A stretch of 64,000 nt of DNA from Melampsora larici-populina 98AG31 (lineage: Eukaryota; Basidiomycota; Pucciniomycetes; Pucciniales; Melampsoraceae): positions 575,534-639,533 of the forward strand of contig NW_006768790.1 of NCBI RefSeq assembly GCF_000204055.1, read 5' to 3'. The notes below the pieces were generated by a model that was not told the DNA's origin, ran no database searches, and saw only the letters and a program-made list of their open reading frames with translations. Below, in pieces: positions 44,601 through 55,242 of this stretch; the stretch's first letter is position 1, and each line of letters opens with the position of its first letter. The position numbers and the translations under genes were made by a program.

Positions 44601-46022
44601 ATCTCAAAAAGCGAATGGCTATGCGCATCTGCTTTGAATGAGGTTATGGAAGTGAGTACTTTGATCTCTCTCGTTCCTTCTGTTTAAGAATTGTCTACTG
44701 AACGGGTCTTATACTTGAATAGGTTATTGTTTTAGCTACCTCCAGAATTGAGGGTAATCATTCCACAGCGGCCATTGTTTTACTCGACTATCATCGTGTC
44801 AGGACATCCCTCGAAAATCTGAATACTTATACTCCATACGCCAGCCTTCAAAAATTGACGTCCAACATGATTAATCGCCTGCAACATTACCAATCAGAGG
44901 CTCTTGAATGTGATGCCATTGTAGTTGCCACCGTCCTTAACCCTCGACTCCGGATGAAGTTCTTTGAACTTCATCATCCATCTCAAGTGACTCGTGTTCA
45001 GAGAATCATCGAACAGAACTTGGATTCTTATTCTGATCAATACCAAGCCAATCATCCAGTCACAACAATCTCAACTGTTCAGCAAGAAAATACAGTCACT
45101 GATGACGAGTATAACGTCTTTGCCTTGGTGGTATCAGGACCTAACGATGATACTGAGCAAGAACTCGAAGGTTATATGTCAGGTAAATTTCCACTTAGCA
45201 GTGGCACTCTTTTGTCGTGGTGGAAGGTATGTTTTCTTCATCATCTTATGTTTGATAACAAAATTTCTGACTACTTCTTACATTTTAGGACAATTCTGGG
45301 GCATTTCCTGTCCTTGCCCTCATGGCTCGTGACTTTTTGGCATGTTCAGGAACAACATGTTCATGTGAACGTATCTTTTCAGGTGCTGCTGATGTGTGTG
45401 GATCTGATCGATCGGCTATGGCAAGCCGTACTATTGAGCAATGTGCGTCGTCTCGGGAGTGGCTTAAATCTGGTATCAAGGTTCCGGGAGAGTTTTCTGA
45501 GGCTCTCACCTTGGTGGAGAACATGGATCAAAGATAATTTTGTCTTTCTCTTTTCCCTTCTGTTTCATGACTCTCTTTAAGACATTGTTTTGCTTGGTTT
45601 ATTTTCCTCACTTTTCCTCACTCTCGTATTCAGGTCTCAATTTCTTTCACTCTTCTCATATCCTCTCTCATCTAGCTTCTCTTCTACTGAATGACTATCC
45701 TTAATACAGTTTTGTCTTTGGTTTTTTCATTCCTATACTCTTACTCAATTATTTAATCGTTCGTTGTATATCTTTACCAATTATTTTATTAAGTGCCTTT
45801 TAATATAATTCGTTGTTCATATTAAAAAAAAGTGTGTGAGCTATGATAGTGGTAGCGCTTAAATATCGCTGTGATCTATAGTGATTGACCCACACCACTA
45901 CACATTTCTTGTAGTGGGTGTATCCAGATAGCGGTGTGTATCGGGTCCTTAAGATAGTGACCCATCACACCACTATCCTGGACCCTTGATATTGCTGTGC
46001 ATAGCGTAGCGGTTTTGACGTT
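41634..46022 (+). mobile_element. Complete hAT transposon, 4389 bp
   Basis: An exact 8 bp duplication GGTATAGA flanks it (41626-41633 and 46023-46030). The terminal repeats are (C)AACGTCGAAACCACCCCGC on the left and AACGTCAAAACCGCTACGC, reverse-complemented, on the right, 15 of 19 matching. Subterminal regions are rich in short palindromic motifs such as GTAGTGG/CCACTAC and AGCGCT (41660-41860 and 45840-46010), where transposase would bind. It encloses one nine-exon transposase gene without stops. Duplication length, terminus and gene all agree with hAT. The perfect duplication and open gene indicate a recent insertion. Confidence 0.92.
42345..45537 (+). CDS. hAT transposase, nine exons, open
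   Basis: Exons: 42345-42698, 42784-42936, 42996-43439, 43534-43750, 43827-44254, 44317-44481, 44547-44651, 44723-45226, 45289-45537; about 872 residues with no internal stop. Residues 1-160 are disordered and basic (KMAVKKRKK near 118, a likely nuclear signal). A BED-type zinc finger YRCRWCRARF starts near 177. The RNase H-like core shows IHDGWATRR (Asp about 328), TTDLGSNNQ (Asp about 394) and the CYAHK motif (C428, H431), with an acidic insert DEDETDESDASKSE. KWNGLH is in exon 6. The hAT dimerisation region spans exons 8-9: LLSWWK, ARDFLACSGTTCSCERIFSG, EWLKSG. Intron 4 uses a weak donor (GTTTTC at 43751) directly after ATAAGT, the one doubtful junction. It would excise and reinsert this element. 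Confidence 0.88.
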
Positions 46023-46030
46023 GGTATAGA

Positions 46031-46182
46031 TCATTCATGCAAATTAACCATTTGGTTAGATCACTTCCCAATACATAAAGTTCGTCTGCAGCAAAAACAA
46101 ATGACATACAATGCTGACATGTGATTAATTGTAAACACTGATACAGATCCCATGGTGTATTAGATAGCTCTGGGAAATTCAA
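46031..46182 (-). pseudogene. Coding fragment split by the hAT insertion (upstream part)
   Basis: Minus strand: MNFPELSNTPWDLYQCLQLI, then CMSFVFAADELYVLGSDLTK and WLICMNDLY up to the hAT border. Together with 41413-41625 this suggests the hAT element landed in an old minus-strand gene. No identity is assigned. Confidence 0.4.
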
Positions 46183-47553
46183 TATACAATACTCCCAAAT
46201 TGAGCTTGGGAATACTGTATATCAATCAATGATAACAGTCAGATTCAATCAGAATTGTCAACAACAACCAAAAGGTAAAAGACATTTGATTATCTATATA
46301 CTTAAAGAAATGTTCTTCCTGACTGTTTCTCCTGCTCAGCCTTAATTTTTCCATCCCTGGCCTGCCCCAGCCCTATACTTTACAGATTCCTGTACTCACC
46401 TCTACTTCTCCCTATACTTGACATGGAGTCAGCAACTACCTTTTTGGTTCCTCGCCACATGTCAATTGCCTTGCTCATATACTCAGTAGCTGCCTTTGCC
46501 TTGGCCCATTTTTTTGGCGGTTTTCCAGCACCAACTACCACTAACTGTTCCAGCACTAACTACCACTAACTGGTCCAGCACTATCTGCGCAAGCACAGCA
46601 CCTTCACTGAAGGTATCCTTTTCAGACCCTCATTTCCAACTCTCCCCACACCTCAGCCTTGATTTTTCCATTGTCAGCCCTTTACTTACCTATACTCAGT
46701 ATGTGACCGCTTCCTTTTCATCAGTACCTACTACCCGCTCCCACACCAATCCCATTGTCTAGGCGGTTCCAATTGACTCATCAAGCTCATCCCTAGAGCC
46801 ATACAGAATAGGGTGTACACTCAGCGCGCAGTCATGACCAGGATTTTGCTAAAAGCAAACACAGTGCATGATATTCACTGGGCACACAGCTCTTAATCGA
46901 ACCCTGATTGGCCCAGCTGCAAGACTCTTGCCTTGGACCTTCTGTTGGCTAAATAGAGGTGCTACAAAAGTGATCTAGGCAATGTTTACTTCCCTATCCA
47001 TCATCACTCCATCCCAATTAACCTGGCAACCGTGTAACCACACCCCTGGCTAGGCAACAACCTATGACCACCATTCATTTCCACAGGCTTATAAGCAATT
47101 TCTCTAGAGATATTACAATCATAGATTTCTAAGATTGCTTCCACCCCTACAAGTCTTTTACTCAAGAATCTCATCATATCCTTATTGTTGTATACTACTT
47201 GTGATGATGAATTCAAGAATTTAGCCGCATTTGATAAATAAGTTTGTTTTCTTTAGTAATTCCCTAATCGCTTTGAAATATGTTTCAGTATCTTCAATTC
47301 AATTGAGCTACAATTCAAATCAATTCAAATCCCAAGATCTTGATCAGCTTCTTCCTGTATTCCACTTTCATTGAGAATTTTTTATCTCTATTCAATAGCT
47401 TGACAATCATTCAAAATTTGAAGTCAATAATATGAAGAAATGATAGGTCACCATTGATAAAATGTACAAATTGAACTCTTGGTGAAAGAATTGACAAATT
47501 TTTGAAGTCAATAAGACATTTGCAAATGTTTAGGTGAAGATTTGTGTTTGAAT

Positions 47554-47883
47554 TTATACATGCTTCCAATTAAGATTAAAGCTGTTTGTATTTTTTTGAA
47601 AACACTTTCCATTGTGTTCAAGTGGTATCCAAAGCTGAGTTTTATTTGAGGTTTGCTTGTTACTCAAAATCACCACTTCTCCTTGGATTAACCGTTTCCT
47701 GGCAATAGATTCAATTGGGGTTGGTTCCTTGATTGGCTCGATTGTAGGTTGAATGAGCACTACCAACAATTGCTGACCATTGGGAGGGACTAAGTGGGCA
47801 CAATGAGGCTTTTTGTTAAGAACTGTGTTAATCAAGATAAAATTGTTAGTTAGCTGACCATGGTAGTGAGTAGAAGCTCTCAC
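47554..47883 (-). CDS. Hypothetical ORF inside Helitron B
   Basis: A 109-codon frame contains HCAHLVPPNGQQLLVVLIQP and PIKEPTPIESIARKRLIQGE. It is unusually long for this AT content and could be captured host coding sequence. No domain is recognised. Confidence 0.3.
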   Translation of the reverse strand: MRASTHYHGQLTNNFILINTVLNKKPHCAHLVPPNGQQLLVVLIQPTIEPIKEPTPIESIARKRLIQGEVVILSNKQTSNKTQLWIPLEHNGKCFQKNTNSFNLNWKHV

Positions 47884-48870
47884 TGAGCTGGATCTCTTTT
47901 TCTTTACCTATTTCTCATCCTTAATCGCACCAGCTGGCCAGCTCATCAACTTACAAATTCACACTTGATATTTTTCATTACCAATTATATTTCACTTCTC
48001 TTACAAACACCAAAAGTAAATACAAAAATAATACATCACTTTTCTCACACCATAATTTTATCTCTCAAACCATAAAGTCTTTACTCACTTAGCAAGACAT
48101 AGATGATTAAACAAGATCAACAATCATCAGTAAAATTAAATCGAAGATAATGACAGGAGAAAATCAGCCTCCTCATGCCAGCCTATTGTTCTCTGTCTTG
48201 CATCTAATCAATCATGATAACCTAAATTATCAACAAATCATGAAATTAAAACTCAGTTAACATTCATCACAAACCAGTAAGTATGAATGTAATAGATAGG
48301 CTGACACATAAACTGTGTGAATCAATGAATCAACCTGATTGATTGATTGAAATCAATTACCAAGAAAAAAAAATTCACTGTACATAGAAGGATCCAAAGT
48401 CAGTTGATAAGAGAACTGTAGGGAATGCCCAAAAACAAAGGATTAAACTTACAAATAATTGATCAAGCAAGGTTAGACCTGAAAACAGAAAATCACTGAT
48501 TCAATTCATCAGTAACAAACTAAAGAATGGTACTATATATATATCCAGGAAAATGAAAACTCATTTGATGAGATATCAAGAGTCCATGAGAAAGGATAGT
48601 GTGGTGCAGGGATGTATCCAGTGGTCTTCATGCAAAGGTGTTGAAATCAAAGTTGTTGATTGTTGAGTTGATCAAGGAGATTTGAAAAGGTGAATCATGA
48701 GAAATGACTACTGATAGAGCTAGCCTTGACAAGGCAATTGAGCCGTTAGACAACAGCAACAACAAAGTCGACATTGTGGAAGCTACTCACTTAATTTTGC
48801 AGCATTCAATCAAAGATCATCCAAAAGAACCAGTTCTTTTACCTCAGTAGTAGAAAATCAAACTACTAGA

Positions 48871-49190
48871 ATGATTCATGCGTCACTTGTAAGTCAAGCT
48901 GATATATATTTGAATTCATTCCAAAAATCTACACATTATAAAATAAATTTAGGACAGCTTAGACAACAAGTCACAAGTTCAATTGCATTGAATCCAATTC
49001 CTAAATCAATCACACCAACTTTATATGAATATTCAGAACAAAGGACAGTTGCTTTAATGGAAAATGTGAGAAGATTTGTGATGTAAGGAAAAGCTATTAA
49101 TGCTGCTTCAATTCAAACTCTAGAAAATGAACTGAATTCTTATCAATCAGATGATTTGGATTTATTATTTGGTTGGTTGTCTATGGTCAC
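48871..49190 (+). pseudogene. Coding-like fragment inside Helitron B
   Basis: The frame reads SLVSQADIYLNSFQKSTHY and PIPKSITPTLYEYSEQRTVA, a TAA at 49084-49086, then INAASIQTLENELNSYQSDD and LLFGWLSMV in the same frame. The continuity across one stop suggests a decayed exon, perhaps picked up by the Helitron. Identity unknown. Confidence 0.35.
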
Positions 49191-49683
49191 CTACACAAAA
49201 AGCATATGAAGCTTTTTTTACCCAATTTTGTGTATCACCCATCTTCCAGCATCTGTAGAACTGCTGTGGTTGATGATGATGATTGGTTCCTGTGATTCCA
49301 ATACTAGCATAATATAAACTACCCCCTTTTTCTATTTTTCTCCGTTAATATTTTGTCAAAAAGTATATCACCACTGAGCTGTGTTGAGACTTGCCTATCC
49401 CCTTTGCCAATGCAACCAAAGCGTCATTCCCATTCTCATTCATCAGGTTTACTATATCAGGTGTATTATCCGGTCTGAAACCTGTGGATACCCCAGGTAA
49501 AAGGAGTGGATATCTACTTGGAAGTGCTGGTAAACTGGTGTCTATAAGAGAGAATGGCTTCAGTATTGAGAAGAAGGCCTGCAGTTATACAGATTAATAC
49601 AAGTCAACACTGTCTCTGACTCTTGATACCAGAGGGTGGTGGGCCACCCAGTACTAGAGGGTGGCAGGCCACCCAGTACCTTG

Positions 49684-52540
49684 TTACCTTAAAAACAATT
49701 GCACCATAGAGTGAGAGGCATAATTCAACTCAGAATCCACTATCCAACGGTTTACACTCAAGCTTTTCAATTGAAATGGCACTTTACCAGTCAAAATATA
49801 ACAAAACAGAGAGAAAAAAATGATTAAGTTAATGAAATCTCACTTTAGTACCATTTCAACAACAGCTGTTGTAGTAAGAGGTGACTGCTTGGAATCCGGC
49901 CAGTCAGACGTAAAAGCGACTTGTAGAAGTCCAATATCATCATTAGCAATTTTGGTCAGGCATGAAATCCTTGGTGTTGATATTAACAAACAACCAGATA
50001 AAGCATTAAGATGGAACCAAGATTGACTCACAGACCTATCAGTCTCTTTTGATTCAAGCTGAAAATCATTGTAATTATCAGGAAGTTGGGAGTCAATGAA
50101 TTTGAATCAAACAACTTCTTATGACCTAACGAAAGCATAGAGTTCATCCAGACATGACAGAGGACATATGGTATGCCGGGTTTTAGCTCAGAAGTCAAGA
50201 ATCCAAAAACGTGATCACCTGTTTTCTGGCGTAGACTTGCTTGTAATACCAATAACGCTTGATTGCTTGGCTTGATACCTAAATTATGGGTGGAAAGGAG
50301 CAGTTGCGGTGGATGTGAATCAAGATCTTTCCCTATCAAGTCAAGCTTCATGACAATAATCATACAGTGTCAGAAATCAAGTGATGTGGAGGAGTGTATT
50401 ATATGTAGATTAGAGCTTGGAAGATAAAAATTGGATTTGGAGGCCAATAGAGGTGAACGGTCGAGTACTTACTCTATATGGTTGAGTGAACTACTTTATG
50501 TTCTATACAGGGTTTATTGAGGTACCGGGCAAACTAATCCTTCTGTGAACTTGTACAGTCACAGGTCCAATCCTTTGGTAAGTTAAGAAATGCTGATTTT
50601 CAGAAGAGTTGTGGTGTCTTAAGTCAAAAGAATTGATTCAGACTGGTTTAGTCCATTTTGAGTTCAATTTTTTGTGGTAGAGACATAACTGACTTCTGTT
50701 GAACAATTAATTGATGAAAGATGCAAGTCGTGGGTTCTGAGATCGAATCGTTATGGTATAATGTACTGTGCTCAATGCAAAGGGCTTGTCAATTCCAGCT
50801 GATGTTGTATGGTATGGTGGTTTTTGAATGTTTGGATAGGAGCTTGAGATTCAGACAAAGATAGGCTGAACACGTAAACCAGGGACTTCATTTGCTGGAC
50901 GTGTAAATCTTGAAGTTGCAAATAGGAATTGGGAGTCATTGGAGGTTTATCTAGGAGCCGGGGTTCCCTTTGAACTTGAATGATGATTTGAATTAAAGAT
51001 ATAAATTAACACAGAATTAAAATAATCACGTTTAACAGTCATCAGTGAAATGGAAGAATTAATTGGAAGACTTGATAGACAACTGAGAGTTTTACATTGA
51101 GAAACAAGAGAACTTACAGTCAATCAAGAAATCAGTTCATTGTCTTCTTGTTGTTGTTGATGTAAGTTAGCATTTGAAGGAGATCTTTGAAGTTTTGATA
51201 TTTTTTGAATCTTCCAAAACAGATTATTTTGGTTGATTCGGTGTTAAAGGTGGTATATTTGGTTCTGGTATTAAAGTGGTTGATTCATTTTTTTAAAGTA
51301 ATATTTGATTTGATGTTGAAATAAATTTAGTTTGTGGTCTCATAAAACTTTCTGTGGCTCATGTGAATCGTTTTGACATTTGAGTCAAATCAGGCAGTTC
51401 TGTGAGAAAATCTTCTGAAAGTTGTTGTCAGACTGAGGATCCAATGATCAACTGATGAATTGCCAGATTGGAGGTTGATTGATTTGGTGAGTGGCCAGAC
51501 TGAGCATTGATAACAATGTTGGCCACACGGATGAGTAGCAACCCCACTATCACAGTTGGGAAGTCAGAATTTGCTGTTTATGTCAAGAACCAAGCCCGGG
51601 ACAATACACTTTGAGAGCGGTGATCAAGCGATTGGCTGATTGGAAAGATACAATGTGCGTCAAACGGGTTGGGGAGTTGAATATTTTGGAAAGGGAAAGT
51701 AAAAGGAGGTGTGCGCAGTTGGTAGACGGTGTCAGTTGGTGTTGTAGGTTGTGGGGTGCTGAGAGTGTTGGTTCATTGGTGGGAGTGAGGGAGTGTTGAT
51801 TCACTGAGGTTGCCTACTTGCAAATGGCTGTATTGCTGGCAAGGTAACTGGAAGGTTGATCACATTGGGTGATTCAAGGGAATGAGGAATAAGAATTGGT
51901 GAATGGAGATGTAGTGGTGGTATATAGAACGTGTGAGAGTGGGATTGAGTGGCTGGGATGCGTAAACCCTAAAATTATAGTAGGGATTGAGAGTTTAATC
52001 AGGTTTTGCCGGCGAACACCGTTTGCCTTTAACTTGAATGACTGAATGATACCAGACATATATGAACACATCAAGATTCATGCCAAAGGTTGGATAAGGA
52101 AAACAAACAATACCCATGTCATAACTGGCAGTCAACAGGAAACAAAATCAAATCTTCAATCTAGGTATTCAAACAGAACCTTTAATACAAATTTTGATGC
52201 TGACAACACTATATCCAAATCATTCACTTCAATCTACTCAAGCCCAATTTACTTACAGGTATTTGATTGAGATTATAAGTTGAACTTTGGTTTCAATTTC
52301 ATTCAAAGTTTGCTTTTCTCTGATAATCTTACAAAATATGTGATTTTTTGATCCCAAGAAGGAGAAGTTTTCCTTAATCCTTGACTTCAATCCTCAGATT
52401 ATCATTCCAGTATAAAACTTTTTGCCAAAGTTGATCACAGCCTGTAATCACTGAAGATTGACATTGACTTCCCTTTGATCATTGTATTGTACTTGTAAAG
52501 TAGTGTATACCATAGACATTGTCTTTTCAATTTGACAAAT
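49684..52540. other. Mostly non-coding stretch with one minus-strand ORF pair
   Basis: The minus-strand frames 50363-50028 (DHVFGFLTSELKPGIPYVLC) and 50031-49840 (LLISTPRISCLTKIANDDIG) follow each other and might be exons of one gene. No motif is recognised and borders are not fixed. From 50400 to 52540 I see no gene; ORFs near 51600-51800 on both strands are uninformative. Confidence 0.3.
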
Positions 52541-52559
52541 GTGATAAGTAAAAAATATA

Positions 52560-53160
52560 TGATCCAAATGTGAGATGAGGTCAAAGTTGATACAGATTCA
52601 GATTATGCGGAGAGTAATTATAGATGATGGTACCTTGGACGTGTTGTACTACCTGACCACCTTAGGCAGATTTTGCACTATTGCGGGTCCATTTCAAGGG
52701 TGTATGTGAGTGATGCAGTTCTGATAACACTTCTTCAATGGATAAACTGATTGAGGCTGATGCATTTTATTCACTGAGTAGGTGAACATCATTTATGAGT
52801 GTCAGTCACAGTCCTTTGGTGCTCCATGACCACCTTGAGGGAGTTTGTGTGATGGTTGCAGGTCCATTTTTGGAATATACATCAGTGATGTGGCTATAAT
52901 GAAACCTCTTCAGTTTGCAAGCTGGGGATAAGGTTGATGCAGTTTCAGATTCAGCAAAGAAGGTGCTGTTACTCACGAGTTTCTGTGGCAGTCCTGTTGA
53001 ACTTATGGTCCATAACCCCAGTAAGGTATATTTTGTACTATTGTGTGGCTAATATTGAGTGACAGTGATCAAATACAAGTTTTACAGTGTTTGAGTTCCA
53101 TCCCAAAGTGACCCAGGCTGATGATACAATAACCTACCTTTATTTAAATTAGGTTGAGTT
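52560..53160 (+). repeat. Satellite-like tandem repeat, about 177 bp, plus-oriented copies
   Basis: Units carry GACCACCTTRGGSAGNTTT-like blocks at about 52658 and 52828, AAGTTGATRCAGATTCAGAT-like bl. at about 52582 and 52930, and GTGAGTGATGCAG/ATCAGTGATGTGG at about 52706 and 52884. Spacing is 170-180 bp and about 3.5 copies are visible, each quite diverged. There is no coding frame. Confidence 0.65.
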
Positions 53161-53464
53161 GAAACAATGAAAGAAAGATTGATTTTTTGTGTAACTTGCT
53201 GTACCATTCCATATAAGACTGCACTCAGCCCTCAAGATATGATTTTTAAAATTTCTCACAAATTTCTCACAGTTTAATGGGGGTAAGCTATTGCATCATG
53301 AAACTGAGTCACTTTTGTATGCAACTTGAAAATTGTGAAAGTTCTATACATATGAGCACAGTCACTGAATGACAGCAGTGTCATAGCGCAAAATATAGCA
53401 CAAGGCTCAATGGTTGCCCTAAGTTCAAAAAACTTGCTAAAAATCATTCCTTTCTCATCAAGTG

Positions 53465-53715
53465 TCAAACTTTATCAATGATAACCTCATTTCACAAACT
53501 GTGCAATTTTTATTAAAACTCTATCACTCATGTATACCCCAAGATCAACCCACACCAATGCAAAACATCCCTTAAGGTGGTCAGAGAGCACAAAACTAAG
53601 GTAATTGAACATTATCAATGATACTGTATGTACCATATAATATGGATCTGTGTCAACTTTAACCTCATCTCACAATCTAAAAACATTTTGTTCGAACTCC
53701 ATCAGTCAAGTATAC
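53465..53715 (-). repeat. Same satellite in inverted orientation
   Basis: Read on the minus strand, this has GAGATGAGGTTAAAGTTGAC, GACCACCTTAAGGGATGTTT and ACATGAGTGATAGAGTTTTA in the same order and spacing as 52560-53160, with a second partial unit 180 bp away. The array is therefore head-to-head around about 53300. It is cut by the LTR starting at 53716. Confidence 0.65.
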
Positions 53716-55242
53716 TGTTGGCCCTCCAGTGCAAAAGCACTAAAAGTACCTCAAATACCAGAATATAAAATAATAAAAATAGGTTTATTATAACATAACA
53801 CAAACATATAATTCATAATTTCTATTACAAGATAACCCAGTTTTCTCATAAGACAATTACACCTTAAGGACCCAGTATCACAAGTCTAAGAACATTTCTT
53901 ATTTGCCAGAAATTAATCTGACCATATATAATCTCTCAAGATGAATCAAAATCACCTTATTAACTTAGTATCAAAAGTGTAACAAATTGGGAAAGTAAAA
54001 ACTCCTGCTAGCAACCATGAGAGAAAGAATAGGCCAGAGAATGTGTCAAATCATTAGAACAACAATATCAAAGCAGTAGTAGCACATCTACAAGAGATAC
54101 AGAACATTATTTATAACCAAATAGATAAAATATAACAGAATACAAATAAGAGCTCACACCCAACCAGAGAGGAGCAGAACTAAGATCACATAAAAGCTAG
54201 TGAAGGAGCAAAAGGCTCACAAGAAGACAAATTACTCACAGAATAGAAATTGATGTAAGAAACTTATGTAACTAGCAGAGCATGTCAAGTTGGAAAAGAA
54301 TACCATGTAATGTGCCAATAGAAACGGTACTTACGTAGTTAGCTGAGAAATAAAAAGCCAGAAGGAATACCATATACTACCTAAGGGGAACAGTGGGAGC
54401 AACCCTAGCCAGAACTAAAAGAGAACATGTAATCAGCTAATTATCAGTAAACCAAGTAAGAAAGCCAAAGGTATAAATACCCCACCAGGAATCAGAAGAA
54501 AAGAGAATCTTTGAATCTTTTACCACCTTTAATTTCCAAGAAAAACTTTAGTGTTCCTTCTCAAAAGAAAGTCCAGCGTGCATCAAACTATTAGATAATC
54601 ATTTTCCTGGAAAATCCAAAATCTATCCTTTTATCTGTTTCACTTCTCAAAGCATTTTGTTGCTGTAACTTCTTAGAAATTGAATCCGTAAAATAATGTG
54701 TCTAATATTCCATTTCTTTTGTTTCTTTGAGTTCTGAATCTGATAAGCTCTTGTCACCTTCTAGTTGAAATTCCGTAGTTATTTCAGTAACCACCCAACT
54801 TGGATATCAGTTAAAAATTTAGCTATTACTCATACTCCTATATTTGAAGGAATTCTGTTCTTGCTGGATCTAGAGTAAGTCAGCTTTTATATGGTCAATG
54901 CCTCAGTTCTTGCAACGTACAGTTGGACAAGATCCCTGATTATCTCAAGATAACAGACTACTCTAAGCTTCAAGCTTCAGAGAAAACCCTGGGTTAATTA
55001 GAATAGACCATCCCTAGCTGCAAGTCCGCAGTAGGCCTGTGGATCCTAAGAAAAAACTTACTTATAAATAATAAGATACTGACATTCAACAATTGGTTGT
55101 GGTTTTTAGGTATTACCAGTATCCGTATTCCACATACCCAAAGGAGTACGTTGTCAGGACCTTCATTAGATAAGAACTAGACCTTCCTGATAGAATTATT
55201 ATAAGCCACCCTCACATATACTCCCAAAATGGGCATGCAACA
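53716..55242 (+). mobile_element. Solo LTR, about 1.5 kb
   Basis: It starts TGTTGGCCCTCCAG and ends GGGCATGCAACA, giving TG..CA with a TGTTG/CAACA inverted repeat. It interrupts the satellite unit at GTATAC (left) and resumes at GTATCA (right), an imperfect 5-6 bp duplication. A TATA box GGTATAAATACC is at about 54470 and the downstream part is a plausible R/U5 region. No second LTR, primer site or internal region is present. The LTR family is unknown; the length would suit Ty3/gypsy. Confidence 0.6.

Larger units (their letters stand above)
46293..49683 (+). mobile_element. Helitron B, non-autonomous, 3.4 kb
   Basis: The 5' end TCTATATACTTAAAGAAAT is preceded by A, identical to Helitron A for about 19 bases and similar for ten more (TTCTTCCTGAC). 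The 3' end has two hairpins, GGGTGG-TGGG-CCACCC with AGTACTAG, then GGGTGG-CAGG-CCACCC with AGTACCTTG and host T. Between the ends there is no Rep or helicase, so it must use the machinery of a relative. The interior is AT-rich and differs from Helitron A, so it looks like captured or replaced sequence. Confidence 0.8.
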
